From NCBI GenBank assembly GCA_005406025.1, contig BGZK01000701.1:62001-126000 (forward strand): a stretch of DNA of 64,000 bases. The letters run 5' to 3'. Numbering within the stretch: the first letter of the stretch is position 1; each line of letters opens with the position of its first letter. This DNA is from Eumeta japonica. Its lineage: Eukaryota > Arthropoda > Insecta > Lepidoptera > Psychidae. A model generated the notes under the pieces. It was not told the DNA's origin, made no database searches, and was given only the letters and a program-made list of their open reading frames with translations. The translations under genes and the position numbers were made by a program. This document shows, piece by piece, positions 35,516-47,471 of the stretch.

Positions 35516-36736
35516 ATACATTCTATGTAGTTACATTAAGTTATTTGAGTTAGTGTAAGAGAGTCGCGAAATACATTTTCCTTATTAGGTGTGTGGCGAG
35601 GCCACTTCTCGTCACTGCTTATGCAAAGTAACAAAATACTGTTCACGCAACAGGTGTAAATACAAGCGCCACGCGTCACTTTCATCAGCATGGGTTTGTT
35701 AGCCCATTGATCAATCATTGTCCGTTATAGGTCGGCAACTTCTCGTTTAGCAACTTTAAATAGTCCTGGCGATTAGTACCTTTAGGGAGTAAATAACCCT
35801 AGCTCACTACCAGTCGATCGGCATCTTTGTATTTGGTACCTGCGTATTAAGATAGCTGTAGCAATTCTGTAGTTCTTAAGCCTTGTTATTCAACACTTGC
35901 AAGCCCTAAGGGCAAAAAAACGGGAAAATATGTGACCGAAAAGGCCGCAGTGGCCCGCGCTTTTGATACAAGCTGATTTTTGAACAGGAATAAAGTTGGG
36001 TGTTGTAATGAAATTGCTGACTGATTAAGTATTAATTGATGAGCAATTAAATTTAAATACTATAAGCGCCGAATATTTTTATTTAATTTTGTGCAGTGTT
36101 ATTTTTATTTTGGATAGGATTTTAATCTTTTCATTGAAAATATTTGACGATGTTTTCCTTTTTATCTTAACTTGGAATTTTCGAATTTTCTCTCAAAAAA
36201 TCTCTTACCAGTGAGGAACATGTACGTCTGTAAGTCACTAGTTTATCATCGACTGATTTATTCGATAATTCAGAATTAATTAAAAACGTAGATCACATTC
36301 AGGTCACTTAAAAATTTAAAATTTATCAGAATAGAATAGAATCAGTTAGAATTTAGGTACATTATTATAGGCCTATTGAAAAGAAAAAAACGATCTATAA
36401 CCAATTACATGTTAATATTGAATATAAAATAATCGATATAGTATATAATTTCAAATATCAAATAATATTTAATATTTCTTACTTAGACCCGTTTCTTGTT
36501 ATTAACTGTGGGCTTCCAACTAATGCATTTAAAATTTTCAATTTTATATCAAAATTTCCAAGTTGATAAAGACTGCAGCCAAATATTTTGCATATCTGTA
36601 AAATTTCAAATGGTGCCTAGAGGATACATAAAAATGAAATGACGATGTAGATTTAAACAGAGTGACCATGGAGCTCTTATTTTTGTAAAACATCATCGAA
36701 CAATCACAGTTACAAAGCAGTTGCTTTATCAAGTTT

Positions 36737-36779
36737 TTCATCGCAATACACATAACATAGTTATGTGTATTGCGATGAA
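36737..36779. repeat. Perfect 20-bp foldback
   Basis: TTCATCGCAATACACATAAC and GTTATGTGTATTGCGATGAA are exact reverse complements separated by ATA. Such a short loop is too tight for a normal pre-miRNA. It may be a recent palindromic duplication or an assembly artefact. Confidence 0.9.
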
Positions 36780-36840
36780 TGCTAATAAATGCTAGACATC
36801 GACAGGAAGGATATAAGACTGACAAACAAAACAGCTCCAT

Positions 36841-36972
36841 AAGATCGCACAGGTGTCCGGTCTCACCGCCTCGCTTCTTAAGCAAAGACGATTGAGGTGG
36901 TTGGGCCGCGCGGATTGAATGGAACGCCCTCGTTTGCCCTGACCCAAGAGAATAGGACAATACGGGCAAAAC
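36841..36972 (+). mobile_element. LINE C-terminal relic
   Basis: The plus frame gives KIAQVSGLTASLLKQRRLRW, then LGRAD, a stop, MERPRLP. This matches the L-R-W-x-G-x-x-x-R-M-x-x-x-R-L-P signature near the C terminus of several LINE reverse transcriptases. Two stops interrupt it and the rest is absent. It is a different family from the 'WFGHLER' copy at 59.4 kb. A 143-codon minus-strand frame overlapping it is an antisense shadow. Confidence 0.6.
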
Positions 36973-38036
36973 CATAACTTGTTACCTATAGCCGTAGTTA
37001 GTCCTAGTGGTCGCCCCGTATGGTGTGATACGTCTAAACGTAACTCGGTCGTAGTTGGCGACGTGCGAAATCTAAGTTTTTGTGTAGAGATATTGTCAAT
37101 AACTATGTTATTTAAATCTCTTAGTTCGTGACGTAGTCTATTAGGTATTTGACGAAGAGAAAAGAGGTAGACCGTTACTATGCTTTGAAGATTGCGTTAA
37201 AAGATACTTAGTGTGTTTTTGCCATTAAATACCAATACTGATAATTAATATATATAGCTGAGGACAAAGATAAATTATGATTTGGGATCATGGACGGACA
37301 TCAATTCGACGATGAATCTACTGATAAGTAAACTATCGACGTAGATCTCAAGTTGATTTCAAAATGACAATCTTAATTCTAGGAAAATTTTAAATCGATG
37401 CAATCAGTAGTTTTTCAAGGAAACCATTTTGTACAACCTCCTTTCTATTTCTTGTAAGACATTGTTTTTTTTCAGTTTGCTAAGAGGAAACGAATTTTCT
37501 TTAACTATAATAAAATCACATGCATGTACTTCTATTTTAATTTCATTGTAATATTTCTCACGTCTCGTAATTCTCGTAATTCCATTAAAAAACTTTACTC
37601 TCAAAGGAATGACATAAAACTATTGGTCAAGCTATCTAATAAATTCTTTAGTAGGCAGTATAAGCATTCTCTATACATTTTACATTTTGATGACTACTGC
37701 ACTTCAATCGCAATAACTAAGACGACATCTGTAGTCGACAATGGATTGTACTAAACATAGGCGTCGCCTAATTTAGTTGAGCTTGTCTTACCTTTGGCCT
37801 CTTAGAATTATCGGTCGCCTAGGTGACGTAGGTGATTCCTAATTTATTTGTATAGAATAAAAAGTCTTCGAAAAAATTGGATAGAGTTAATTAGTAAAAA
37901 TAATTAAATAAAAAGATTTATGTAAATGATTATAAATAAAATAGTTTTTACTTAGACCGCTATTATAATAAGTACATATACAGGCAGATAACTGTATAGG
38001 TACTTATATCACTAGAATAGATTTTCTAAATATAAT

Positions 38037-38072
38037 ATTTTTGTTCTTTTTTTTAGGAAAAAGAACAAAAAT
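38037..38072. repeat. 15-bp hairpin
   Basis: ATTTTTGTTCTTTTT and AAAAAGAACAAAAAT pair perfectly around TTTAGG. It is AT-rich, so chance is more plausible than for the other hairpins. Confidence 0.6.
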
Positions 38073-39839
38073 TAATAAAATATTGATTGCTTTTCATCCA
38101 TATGACTCTGGCAATATTGAAATATTGTTAAACGTATAAATGTCTCCAGTATTTATTGGTAATATGCATTGGGATAAATGCATTCACAGTGTGAAAAATT
38201 GAGAAAAAAGCGTGCAAAGCTATTTTAGAACTTCGACCTAACTATATTAAAATGCCGATTTCGTACGAATACACATCCAAAAAAAAAAAAACAATCAATT
38301 CAAATGACACGCCAAGATTATATTTACATCCAAACTACCAGCTCTACGAACAAATTCATAGAGAAAACTATCCTAACTCTTAACTAAGGCTATGTCTAGC
38401 ACAGCGCCGTTGGTTCAAACTAAATTCTGTCTTAGGCGTGTCCCAAGTTTTTGCCTAGCTAATGAAAACCTATTACAGAGTTAGGTCCTACCTACTAAAA
38501 TAAAGGTGGAAATAAATTGGGAAATAACAGATTTGTAGATATAATACAAATCAATTACTGAATGTCGAGGGACCGTGATAATTTAAGTACATTAATTAAA
38601 GGTTCAATTTCTTCATTCATAAAACTATATAAACACAAATTTAAAAAAAAATTGCTCAGTATTTCGAATATTTGTAATAATTTGAACCAGAATCACAAGA
38701 ACTTGTTTGAATTCACATATTTTTCATCAAACATATTTACGTCACAATAAGCCCACCAGCCGTCCCTTTGTAATAGGGCCACGTCCGTGACGACTGGATT
38801 GATAAACTTTACTAAACAACTGTTTTCTGTGTACTGAAGTGGTACACAATTATTATTATATAGCGGAATATTATCAATTAAAATCATCTTTTACGTAGTC
38901 TTTTGTCTATTAGTACATGTCATTATTGATACATTTTTATAATAAAAAAATTTGTAATATTGTACTACAAGGTATTAATAACATTATAGGCAAGTGATTT
39001 AAGACTTAAATTAAGTAGTTCAAATAAATGTGTACAAGAATACAAAAAATACTGATATTTTAATTTCAATACCTATTTTAACAATTTATAAAAAATATTT
39101 TCAATCGCAAAAAAAATAGTTAAACTTTTGAAATAATTTATATTATTTCATAATTGTTTTTCGTAACAATTATGTAATAATATCAATTTTATTTCAGTCT
39201 AGCTTCTTATTGTGCTGCTGACGGTAGTTCCTGTCTTGTCACGGTCTCAAGTCCCATTGCAGTTAAGATGCCGATCTTAGGTTCTTCTAACATATTGCCA
39301 ATAATAAATCGTTATAAAGAATCAAGGATTGTTTTAGATTCACGCGGGTGAAAGCGCGGGTTAAAGCTTATTTTATTATTATTAATAAAAATAATTAGCG
39401 AATGTTATAGAGTACATATTTATATAGTGCTATGTACGATCCGATACTGTAGGATACAGTACGATCCATAAAAATTCACACACAATGACTTCGTTTTGTG
39501 GGACACATAGATCTATGTGTAATGAAAATATTTTTTCTATGAGTTCTAAGATCTCGGAAACTATTGAACGTGTCGGCATGGAACCAAGACCAGTCGAAGC
39601 GGAATTGTCTGTAGATTGTTATAGGATATAATACAAAAAAAATATATAAAATTATGTTTGTGTAGATGTTTCCCATACGCTGACGGCTGGACCGATTGTA
39701 GTTGAATTTCGGATTGAGGTAGATTACGTTCTCAAATAGGATATAAGATTAATATAATAACATTATGTTATATAAGAAAATTATCTCTGAAAAATATTAT
39801 AAATACCAGTAAATTAGTATTATGTTATCACTAACAACC

Positions 39840-40075
39840 ATGACCAGGAAAGGACCAAGATGGCATCGTGACTCCAATTGCAAAAACGGGACCGAGGTAG
39901 GATCTAACGATGGAACTAGAATTGACATCGATAACAGGAACATGATCGGGATCAAAATTAACAGCGATTAATTCTATCCACACGTGAACGAAACTATGGG
40001 CACCTTTGAATCATAAAGAAAAGAACCATTATTGCTGATTGTTAACTTACGTTCAGCGAAGCAGGTGAGTAATAT
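39840..40075 (+). repeat. Dispersed repeat, copy 1
   Basis: GACCGG-type motifs are followed by TATCCACACGTGAACGAAAC, CCTTTGAATCATAAAGAAAA and GTTCAGCGAAGCAGGTGAGT. The same sequence of blocks appears at 40380-40620. Ends of the form 'CAGCGAAGCGGGT' are frequent in lepidopteran non-autonomous elements. Confidence 0.55.
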
Positions 40076-40379
40076 ATGTACATATAATGAAAATAGTTTT
40101 CTTTGTCAGGCAATCAGGTAAAAACTACTGAATGTGTATGTATGAGACTATGATCAATCGATGTGAGATCGCGTGTGGATTGGTCCTAGGCTAATTATAA
40201 TGTTACAAATATATAAAAATGTGTTTGTTTGGACGTACGTTACGCGCAAGCGGCAAGACGGATTGTTATAAAATTTTGCACAGAGATAGATTATGTATTT
40301 AAAAAGAATGTGAAACACCTTTTGTGTAATAAAAATGTATAAATATCATTAAAAAATAATTTATTAACTTATCTTCATC

Positions 40380-40620
40380 AATGCTCAAATCGGCACCGGA
40401 TCGGTATTGAAATTAAAAGCGGAACCGGGACACAACCCAACAGTGGACCAGAATTGACATCGAGAATTAGAGTGTAAATTAGCTCAGAATTGGCGGGAAT
40501 TTATTTAACGTGGACGCAAACTAAACCGCGGATACGAGTACATTTGAATCGCAAAAAAAAAAACAATTATTTCTAGCTTACAAATTTTAATTAACGGCCA
40601 GCGTAGCGGGTTGGTGATGG
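40380..40620 (+). repeat. Dispersed repeat, copy 2
   Basis: CGGTATTGAAATTAAAAGCGG, ACGTGGACGCAAACTAAACC, ACATTTGAATCGCAAAAAAA and GGCCAGCGTAGCGGGTTGG follow the same order as 39840-40075, in the same orientation and about 540 bp apart. Confidence 0.55.
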
Positions 40621-41280
40621 TTTTAAGTATAGAAATTACATGTCAATATATCTTCTCAAAAAATGTAAGCTTATAAAATTTCACCTGATATATTAAATAT
40701 TGGCGCATCGCAATATTTATATTGTTTTGAAAACCGGTTTCATATGACAATTATAGGTAAATCAGAGAAAACAGTGAAAGATTACATAAATCAATATATC
40801 TTATAATATCATCATAATTATCTTATCAATATCACACTAGTATCACGTGTTCAAATGCATGATGAACAAGCATAGAGATTACTTACTTCTATCAATTTTA
40901 TGCATAAATCATATTTATTCCTTTTTTTTTCAACATACAAAAGATTTACAACTTTTAAAGCGCCTGCACACATGCACTTACTTCTTTTTAAATCTTCTTT
41001 TTGTTGTCGTACCCGGTTCTAATCATCCCATTGCTTTTCTTTGCAGTTTCAATTCTGCGCTGCTATTACAGATTGAAGGACTTGGACCTCGAGAATTCCA
41101 GATAGGGTAGTGCCGCTTGGGAGCTGATGTTTTATACTTCTTAAAAATCGTAAACCGAATATTGGCTTACATAAAGCTGGGTCATAATAAGATCGCAAAT
41201 CGTAATATCAATTTTAACAGGAAGTCTCGAATTCCTGAATCCTAAAGTGCGATCGACGAAGTAGAGCGTGAAGAGAATCA

Positions 41281-41323
41281 GAGAGAGAGAGAGAGAGAGA
41301 GAGTGAGAGATAGAGAGAGGAAG
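41281..41323. repeat. (GA)n microsatellite
   Basis: A GA run with a few interruptions. It could bind GAGA-type factors, which is speculative. Confidence 0.95.
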
Positions 41324-41399
41324 AGAATAGGTTGTTTTATTTTAGAGTGCAACGTTGTATTCGTATCGGAGACCTGCTCAGTCGAAAATGAAACCAATT

Positions 41400-41470
41400 A
41401 AGAGTTCTCGCCACTTTCCCCGCTCGCCCGCCCGCGCTGCCGACGCGGATCAGTTTCGGCACCCTCGAGT
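41400..41470. promoter_or_regulatory. GC patch next to GA repeat
   Basis: CCCGCTCGCCCGCCCGCGCTGCCGACGCGG lies about 100 bp from the GA run; there is no exon. Confidence 0.3.
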
Positions 41471-41479
41471 TACGGCGTA

Positions 41480-43300
41480 TTAATTGTTAATCAGTAGATG
41501 CGAAAGGTAATTATTGACGGCCTAATAGAGGGAATAATTAGGAATTATTGCTTGATTACATATATGTACATTTATATTACCGCGTTAAATGTCGCTGTTA
41601 TGCTTTAAGTGTATTTAGGCGTCAAAGCTTCAAAGGAAAACTTAAGTAAGAATTTCGGTGTGTAGAAATTTTTTCCTATGATTGTATTAATGTAATGCCT
41701 TAGTGAACACATTACGTTCATGTAGGCAATTAGAAGAGAATTTACTCATAAATATATTACTCGGCCGGGAATGAATGACGAACACCTGTGTTTGAGTGCT
41801 ACTAATCTTACTTTCTTACCTTGTATGCGACAGAGATACTTTTTGTTATTAATTAGTGTCCCGGGAAGAAATAAAGGTTATCAATAACAAGTGATTATGT
41901 TTTTGATAGCTCAATTACACATCTCAGCACTTACATAATCCGTATGGAGAAGACCCAAAGAATCATTTACAATTCAATAAATCAATTTAAATTTTATAAC
42001 ATTAATAAAAAAATAATATGTGTTTGAATTGTAAATGTACAAAGCAATAATTACGTTGTATTATTGTTACTTAGTGATATAATATAACGTAATTCAAATA
42101 CGTCTATGAAACATTTCAAAATTATAATTCAACATAATTTTATTAAATCAAGCATCCGTGTATGTTTTGTTTACACTGAGCAAAACATTTATGCATTACC
42201 GAAATAAATTTACCCTTTTGTAATCGTATCGCACTCGTGAACTGTAATCACCTTTATGGATATAAATTCGGTATATTGAATAAAACAATACTTTCACGAG
42301 AACGGAATACTCCAAAATCCTATTAAAATCGTAGCCTGTCCGTCTGCTCGGCGTGTTCCGTCCCGAATAGGCCATTGTGCGTTTCGACCGATTGTTACTT
42401 TAACGTTTTACTATATTGTTATTTGAGGTTCGTCGTAAGCCCACGAATTTGAATATCTATTCGCAAAGCGATCAGCTAATACTGCGAAAGAGGACTCTAT
42501 TTAGGAGTTGTAACAAAAATGTTTTCCTTTCTCTACATTTTGGAAATTATGTTAGCTGACTAAAGACCGTACTTAACACGTTCTCGTAAAACTAACAAAA
42601 GTTACGCAGACGCGAATTGAGCTCGTTCATCAATATTAGATTAATCATCCGTCATTCAGAATGGCTAAGATAGTTAAACATTGAGATAAAAAATAGGTTA
42701 TTCTAAAAAGTGAAAAATATATTTTTATTACGATAAACATGATATTCATCTACACATACTCCAAAATTTTGATAATGGAAGATAAGAAAGCGAAAAAGTA
42801 CATTTTAACGGCGCATTTCACGTCGTAGTCGGCGCCGTCTCATTAAAATTGTAATGATTAAAAATACTGATTCACATAGGATTGTTGATAATTTTCACCG
42901 AATGGAGCCCGTGTCTATTGCAAGATATATTGTAGTGTTTCCTTGACTGACACCGACTCCACAAATAACAATAATTGTAACTACATTATATTATCGTAAT
43001 AATTTGATTGATTTTTAAGTAGTCTAATATTTTTCATTTCACTTTACTAAGGAGAACTCTAAAAAATATTTTGATCATTGTTTGTTATTTATAGGTATAT
43101 GTTGAATTAAATTTGAAGTGGGTAGGTACCTATCTACTTTCTTGCGCGGTGAACACAGATCGTTCCTACATATTTATGAGTAGAAAAAGTAAGTTGATTA
43201 TTAAGTTGTAGAAGAATATGCAATTATTATTTTTTGCTTTTTAGTGCATATTAATTTGTTTTGGAATAGTTTTTTTGGGGTCAGTTTTTTGATATGATAA
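41480..43300. other. AT-rich non-coding stretch
   Basis: Nothing recognised. Minor GC-moderate blocks lie at 42330-42395 and 42815-42845. Confidence 0.5.
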
Positions 43301-43309
43301 CTCTTATAA

Positions 43310-43525
43310 ATCGATGAATGTTGGCGGCACGCATGATAAAGCATGACTCGTTGTCGCGTTCCGCCTGAGCCGAGCGTGCGAGCGAGATCGCGGAACGAGC
43401 GATCTCTCTTCCACTCCATCGGCAGATGCGTCCGAGTAGGAGAGAGACAGCGGCCGTACACAACCTACACGCGAACTGTTTTGTCAACTGTTTATAAAGT
43501 GCAGTGAAAAGTTAATTTGGTTTCC
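43310..43525 (+). promoter_or_regulatory. Possible promoter with TATA-like box
   Basis: A CpG-rich block (GAGCCGAGCGTGCGAGCGAG and following) leads into GTTTATAAAGTGCAGTG (TATAAA at 43492-43497), with arthropod Inr-like T/G-C-A-G-T nearby. It sits about 290 bp upstream of the 130-codon frame at 43784. No transcript evidence is available. Confidence 0.35.
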
Positions 43526-43783
43526 GTTGTTTATTACAACAAAAATTGCGGCGAGTGATAATAATTCAATTAAATTGATAAAAGTATGCAATTTTTCATC
43601 AATGTTTTCTTATGTCGTTATCACGTAAAATTAACAACCAATTTTTTTATTAAAATTTTTCTTGGCCACTAATCGCCATACGCAACGGCTGCTCGCTTTG
43701 TTGTTTGTTCGTGGCGGCCGATTATTGAGAATCGCTTTTCTTTTATAATCAACTGCGATATTAATTACTCCACGATAATTAAA

Positions 43784-44176
43784 ATGTCGCAACTTGAAAG
43801 CGTTAAGGTGAACATTTTTGAGTGTTTGTATACCGTTTTCATTTTGCTTGAACATTGTACAGTTTGTTGTGCTGTTAGTAAGTACATAATACTAAATCTA
43901 CTGAAACTTTATGACCGTTCATATAATGCAGAGTATGCATATAATATGGCAGTTTCGTACGCATATTGTATGCATACTCTGCATGTAAATGTAAATGAGG
44001 CAAAATTAGAGCGCTCTATCGGTTTTAAAGCTCATTATCTAAATGTCGACGAGGCATCATCTGTCGTGATACTTGTAGATTTTCTGTTTGTGGCATTGTG
44101 GAATAAAATTAGTCCGTTCAAAAACATCAGAACGGTTGTATTGGCTACGATTATGTGCATAGGTTGTTTGTTCTAA
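43784..44176 (+). CDS. Unrecognised 130-aa open reading frame
   Basis: This is the longest plain open frame that is not explained by a repeat or antisense effect. It starts ATGTCGCAACTTGAAAGCG with AAA before the ATG and ends at a TAA that overlaps AATAAA, a poly(A) signal. The product is hydrophobic and Cys-rich in the N-terminal third (FECLYTVFILLEHCTVCC), with another hydrophobic run (VVILVDFLFVALW) and a hydrophobic C terminus. No family is recognised. An embedded hairpin (43926-43984) supplies residues 48-67. It could be a small membrane protein, a degraded transposon gene or chance. Confidence 0.25.
   Translation: MSQLESVKVNIFECLYTVFILLEHCTVCCAVSKYIILNLLKLYDRSYNAEYAYNMAVSYAYCMHTLHVNVNEAKLERSIGFKAHYLNVDEASSVVILVDFLFVALWNKISPFKNIRTVVLATIMCIGCLF
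43926..43984 (+). ncRNA. Candidate pre-miRNA-like hairpin
   Basis: ATGCAGAGTATGCATATAATATG (43926-43948) pairs with CATATTGTATGCATACTCTGCAT (43962-43984) over 23 positions, the only non-Watson-Crick pair being one G-U on plus-strand RNA. The loop is 13 nt. Length and loop fit a miRNA precursor, though the pairing is more perfect than usual; a transposon-derived palindrome is the alternative. Confidence 0.4.
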
Positions 44177-44378
44177 TAAAATACTAAATCGCAATAGACT
44201 TTAACAATAGTCATATAAGGGAGCACTGAACTCATACTAACGGCATACTAAGCTATCGTAATAAAACTGAAAAACATACTAATAATTAATATTTAATTTG
44301 AATAAAAAATTAAAGTTTATCTGACGGTCGGATCGCAAATATGTATATTGAAATTAATTACATCAAATGAACCAGGAG

Positions 44379-44588
44379 TTAGCTCTTCAGCGATTTGTCC
44401 TGATGTATCTGCCTCTGTAACAACTCCTGCTGTCGTCGGTACAGGCACTCGTCCTCGTGTGAATCTGTGCACGGGATTGCATCCCTAACACCGTTTGTGT
44501 ATCTTGTTCTTATATGTCTATTTTCTAGGCTTCTTGTACCATTCTGATCCTTGAGACAAATACGCGACACAGGGTTTCGCTTATCCAA
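44379..44588 (-). other. Unrecognised coding-like fragment
   Basis: A 69-codon minus-strand frame of balanced composition (contains RYTNGVRDAIPCTD and RRQQELLQRQIHQ) stands out from the AT-rich flanks. It has no recognised domain and no clear splice sites. It could be a piece of a retroelement ORF1 or a DNA transposon. Confidence 0.2.
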
Positions 44589-45332
44589 CTTACCCGGTTT
44601 ACCCGGCTGATTGACGTGTCAGCATATCACGTGTGACACAACTCACATTGGAACTTGTGTACAAGCCACGCCCCAGCAGCCACTTTTCTTTAACAAGGCA
44701 ATAATCTCGCGCGATAAGGTCACAATACGCTCTAAAATCTGTACACAAAGAATAGATTCAGGAATAGTATATCACAGAATAGGTAAATCTATAGACAACC
44801 AGAACTTGGCAGCATCGATTAATTTAAAGGAGGGAAAGGGGTATGAGGCCTACAATTTTGCATTTCGTCTCATCGTCCATTTTATTAACAGATTGTGGCT
44901 GAATGAATATCGTTGAACTACTAAATAATTGATAGTAATTAACAGTAAAAATATGTCATATGTACTCTTATACGAGCCTAGCCCGAAATTATTTCCTCTG
45001 AGGTGAATATACTGAGCTCAATCATGTGTTGTATCTATTTCTGTAATTTGAACACATTAACCTATGGGATAGTACCCATTTAAAAGTTTGTTCTGTTTAC
45101 CATGAATTCAAATCATTATAAGTAGCAAATAATTATTGGGTGAAAGTCAAACCATTTCACATCAAAAATATAATATATAAGAAATACAACCTGAATTTCT
45201 CGCTTATAATACGAGAAACAAATAGTAAATAAATACTTCTGTCCTGTTTAAATATATCATTCAAAAAAAAAAGGCAAACGCAATAGCTAAGGATATAATA
45301 CTGGATACTGTGAACACGACCTTACAGCTGGT

Positions 45333-45890
45333 TTTATTTTAGATGCTATGCCACAGTGGAATTGTCATATAATGAAAATGGTAAAATAGTTTAGTACGAC
45401 AGCATATGCAGGATTCGGCGGTTTGCAGATGAAAGCACTGCGAGATAAGTTTATTTCAAATTTTTTATAGCCTTTTTTATAGACTTATGAAATTTTACTA
45501 TGGAGTCATGTAGCTAACATAAACAGTTATTTATGTTGCAGAAGAGGGCTATTCGCGCCATTTATAACTCGAGACCAAAAGCATCTCTTTAGAGAAAAAT
45601 TTAAAGAAATTAATATTATATTTTAACTGTATCTTCACAACACTTATACGAAAACCTGGCACATGTCAAGAGAAACAATAAATGGCTTCAACAATTAACA
45701 ACATCCATAATATTATCAACACTAGACATAAGAATGACCTTGCTGCTCATAACACCAGTCTCAGCAAAGTTAAAAATCATTTAAGGGGCAATGTTTGCCC
45801 TTTTATAATAAGGTCTCAGTTAAAATTTACAACTTTCAGTAAAAAAAAGTTATGCGGTAAGGGCTATTATGCCCTATCTGAATATTAACG
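45333..45890 (+). mobile_element. Jockey-type LINE C-terminal relic
   Basis: With stops and frameshifts, the plus strand reads FILDAMPQWN, FSTTAYA, then MLQKRAIRAIYNSRPKASL, SSQHLYENLAHV, and in another frame NTRHKNDLAAHNTSLSKVKN and GKGYYALSEY. It is the same family and region as the nested copy at 5238-6335 (QKRAVRAIYKLGPRTSLR ... KKGYYAISEY). There is no FADD box and no hexamer tail. Confidence 0.85.
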
Positions 45891-45949
45891 AAAAAACATA
45901 GTGGACACGGAATAAGTTCTTACATCTTTCATATCGTCTGACACGTCAA

Positions 45950-46190
45950 CCATGGTCTAGATCTTGTTCCCGCTTCTGATTCCAAACCTGGCCCCACTTT
46001 TGATTTCAATTTTAATCTCGATTCTTTTCAAAATATACATAATATAAAAATATTATAAGCGGAAAGGGATAAAAACTCTGGGATATAAATCATTAACCAT
46101 ACCAAATTTCATCAAATTCTGTTTCAATTTTAATTCTTCAAAAAAAAAATACTACACAGACATACAGAAAAAACATCTAAAACCATTGGA
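45950..46190 (-). repeat. GACCGG-type dispersed repeat, inverted fragment
   Basis: CTTGTTCCCGCTTCTGATTCC and TTTTGATTTCAATTTTAATC are the reverse complement style of the blocks at 39840 and 40380. It directly follows the LINE relic. Confidence 0.35.
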
Positions 46191-46369
46191 GCGTGTTCTG
46201 CAAACGTTTCTAATATTCCACAGTGTAGTTTCTATCAAATATCTTTAATGTGCGGATCTTTTCTCTCTACTGTTTTATCATACGTATACATTATTCCTCC
46301 TTCTCTAAACATATCAAACTATGTTTGTACAATGTAAATGCACAGTGATATAAATTGTGCGATAGGTAG

Positions 46370-46475
46370 AGCAGGTTGTTCGGCCCGGCCGGCGCACGCG
46401 GGCGGACGTGACCGCCGGCGGCGCCCTAGGATTAGGATGACGCTCGGCGCGCCGCCCGCCCGCGCGGCTTGTGTT
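46370..46475. promoter_or_regulatory. GC-rich patch
   Basis: GTTCGGCCCGGCCGGCGCAC through CGCCGCCCGCCCGCGCGGC lies between AT-rich DNA. It overlaps the beginning of an ORF (46338-46691) that I consider spurious. Confidence 0.35.
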
Positions 46476-46742
46476 CATACTGTGATTAACAATTATTGTT
46501 GTTACTGCTGTACTAGTACTTCATTGCATTACGAAAACTTAGCAGTAAACACGAGAAAACTCAACAATTATCATAAAAATTGTGAAGGATCGTATATAAT
46601 TTTGTTGGTGAAAAATTACAATAATTTGTTGGTTCATATCTATTTGATTTTATTTATTCGGAAACGTCCTGAAGGTTCAATGTGTTTATAATTATCAATT
46701 TCCATGATAACATAATTTTAAGTACAAGCGAGAAAATAATAA

Positions 46743-47471
46743 AAAATGGCCAAGAGCTTGTCAGATCATGCTCTTTATAGGGTTCCGAAGCTATTATTTT
46801 AAATAAATGCACTACAGCTGAAAAAAATACGTTGTTATACATGTTTCTGCACAGAATATATATAAGTAGTTAAGTCGCCTACAGCTACAAAAACAAGTAA
46901 GTATGTCGACTATTACTATTAAACTAGTGTAAACTAAAGTGCATCGGTAAAAGAGCGGATCTTCATGACATTGCCGTACTTTTGTTGAGAAGCGCAGTTT
47001 ATCAGCAATAACTCAAAAACAGTATATTAGATCATGTTTAAAATAATTTTTATTTAAAGTATATACTAAGCGTTACATCCGTAATTTTTTTCATATTTTT
47101 TAGACGTACGGTTTAGAAAATAGAGGGGGTGGACAAAATTTCTGCTATTTTCAGAGCGACTATTTACGAAATCATTCACGTAATCAAAAAAATTACTTAG
47201 AAACTTTAAAGTATTTTTAAGAAAACTATCAAAATATATCGTTGATATTTGCTGAAAAATAAAAATCAGCTTCTGTTACATGTATGGAGTGCCTCCCCTA
47301 GAAATATTTATTTTTGTTATTTAACTAGCAGAATACACTTACACATTAATGTCATCAATATACGTCTTGCAGTTCTTGAATATCGCCTGTGACATAAGGA
47401 CGGACGGATCAACGGATATGACAACCCTATAAGGGTTCCGTTTTTGCCATTTCGGCTCGGAACCCTAAAAA
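46743..47471 (+). mobile_element. Dispersed non-autonomous element, near-complete copy
   Basis: It starts AATGGCCAAGAGCTTGTCAG with TAGGGTTCCGAAG, runs through an AT-rich middle and TTACATGTATGGAGTGCC, and ends AGGGTTCCGTTTTTGCC and CTCGGAACCCTAAAAA. I recognise both ends as those of a very abundant lepidopteran repeat. AGGGTTCCGA near the start and TCGGAACCCT at the end are inverted. No coding capacity. Partial copies lie at 18705-18919 and 8615-8790. Confidence 0.75.

Noticed and set aside
36544..36975. 143-aa minus-strand frame
   Set aside because: It lies antisense to a LINE relic and across a perfect palindrome; no recognisable protein.
38690..38890. Minus-strand peptide with PVVTDVALLQRDGWWAY as an exon
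   Set aside because: No family recognised and no convincing splice sites; could be a repeat piece.
39205..39310. Plus-strand exon after the acceptor-like TTTTATTTCAG
   Set aside because: The following sequence has no recognisable coding content or donor; a chance acceptor in T-rich DNA.
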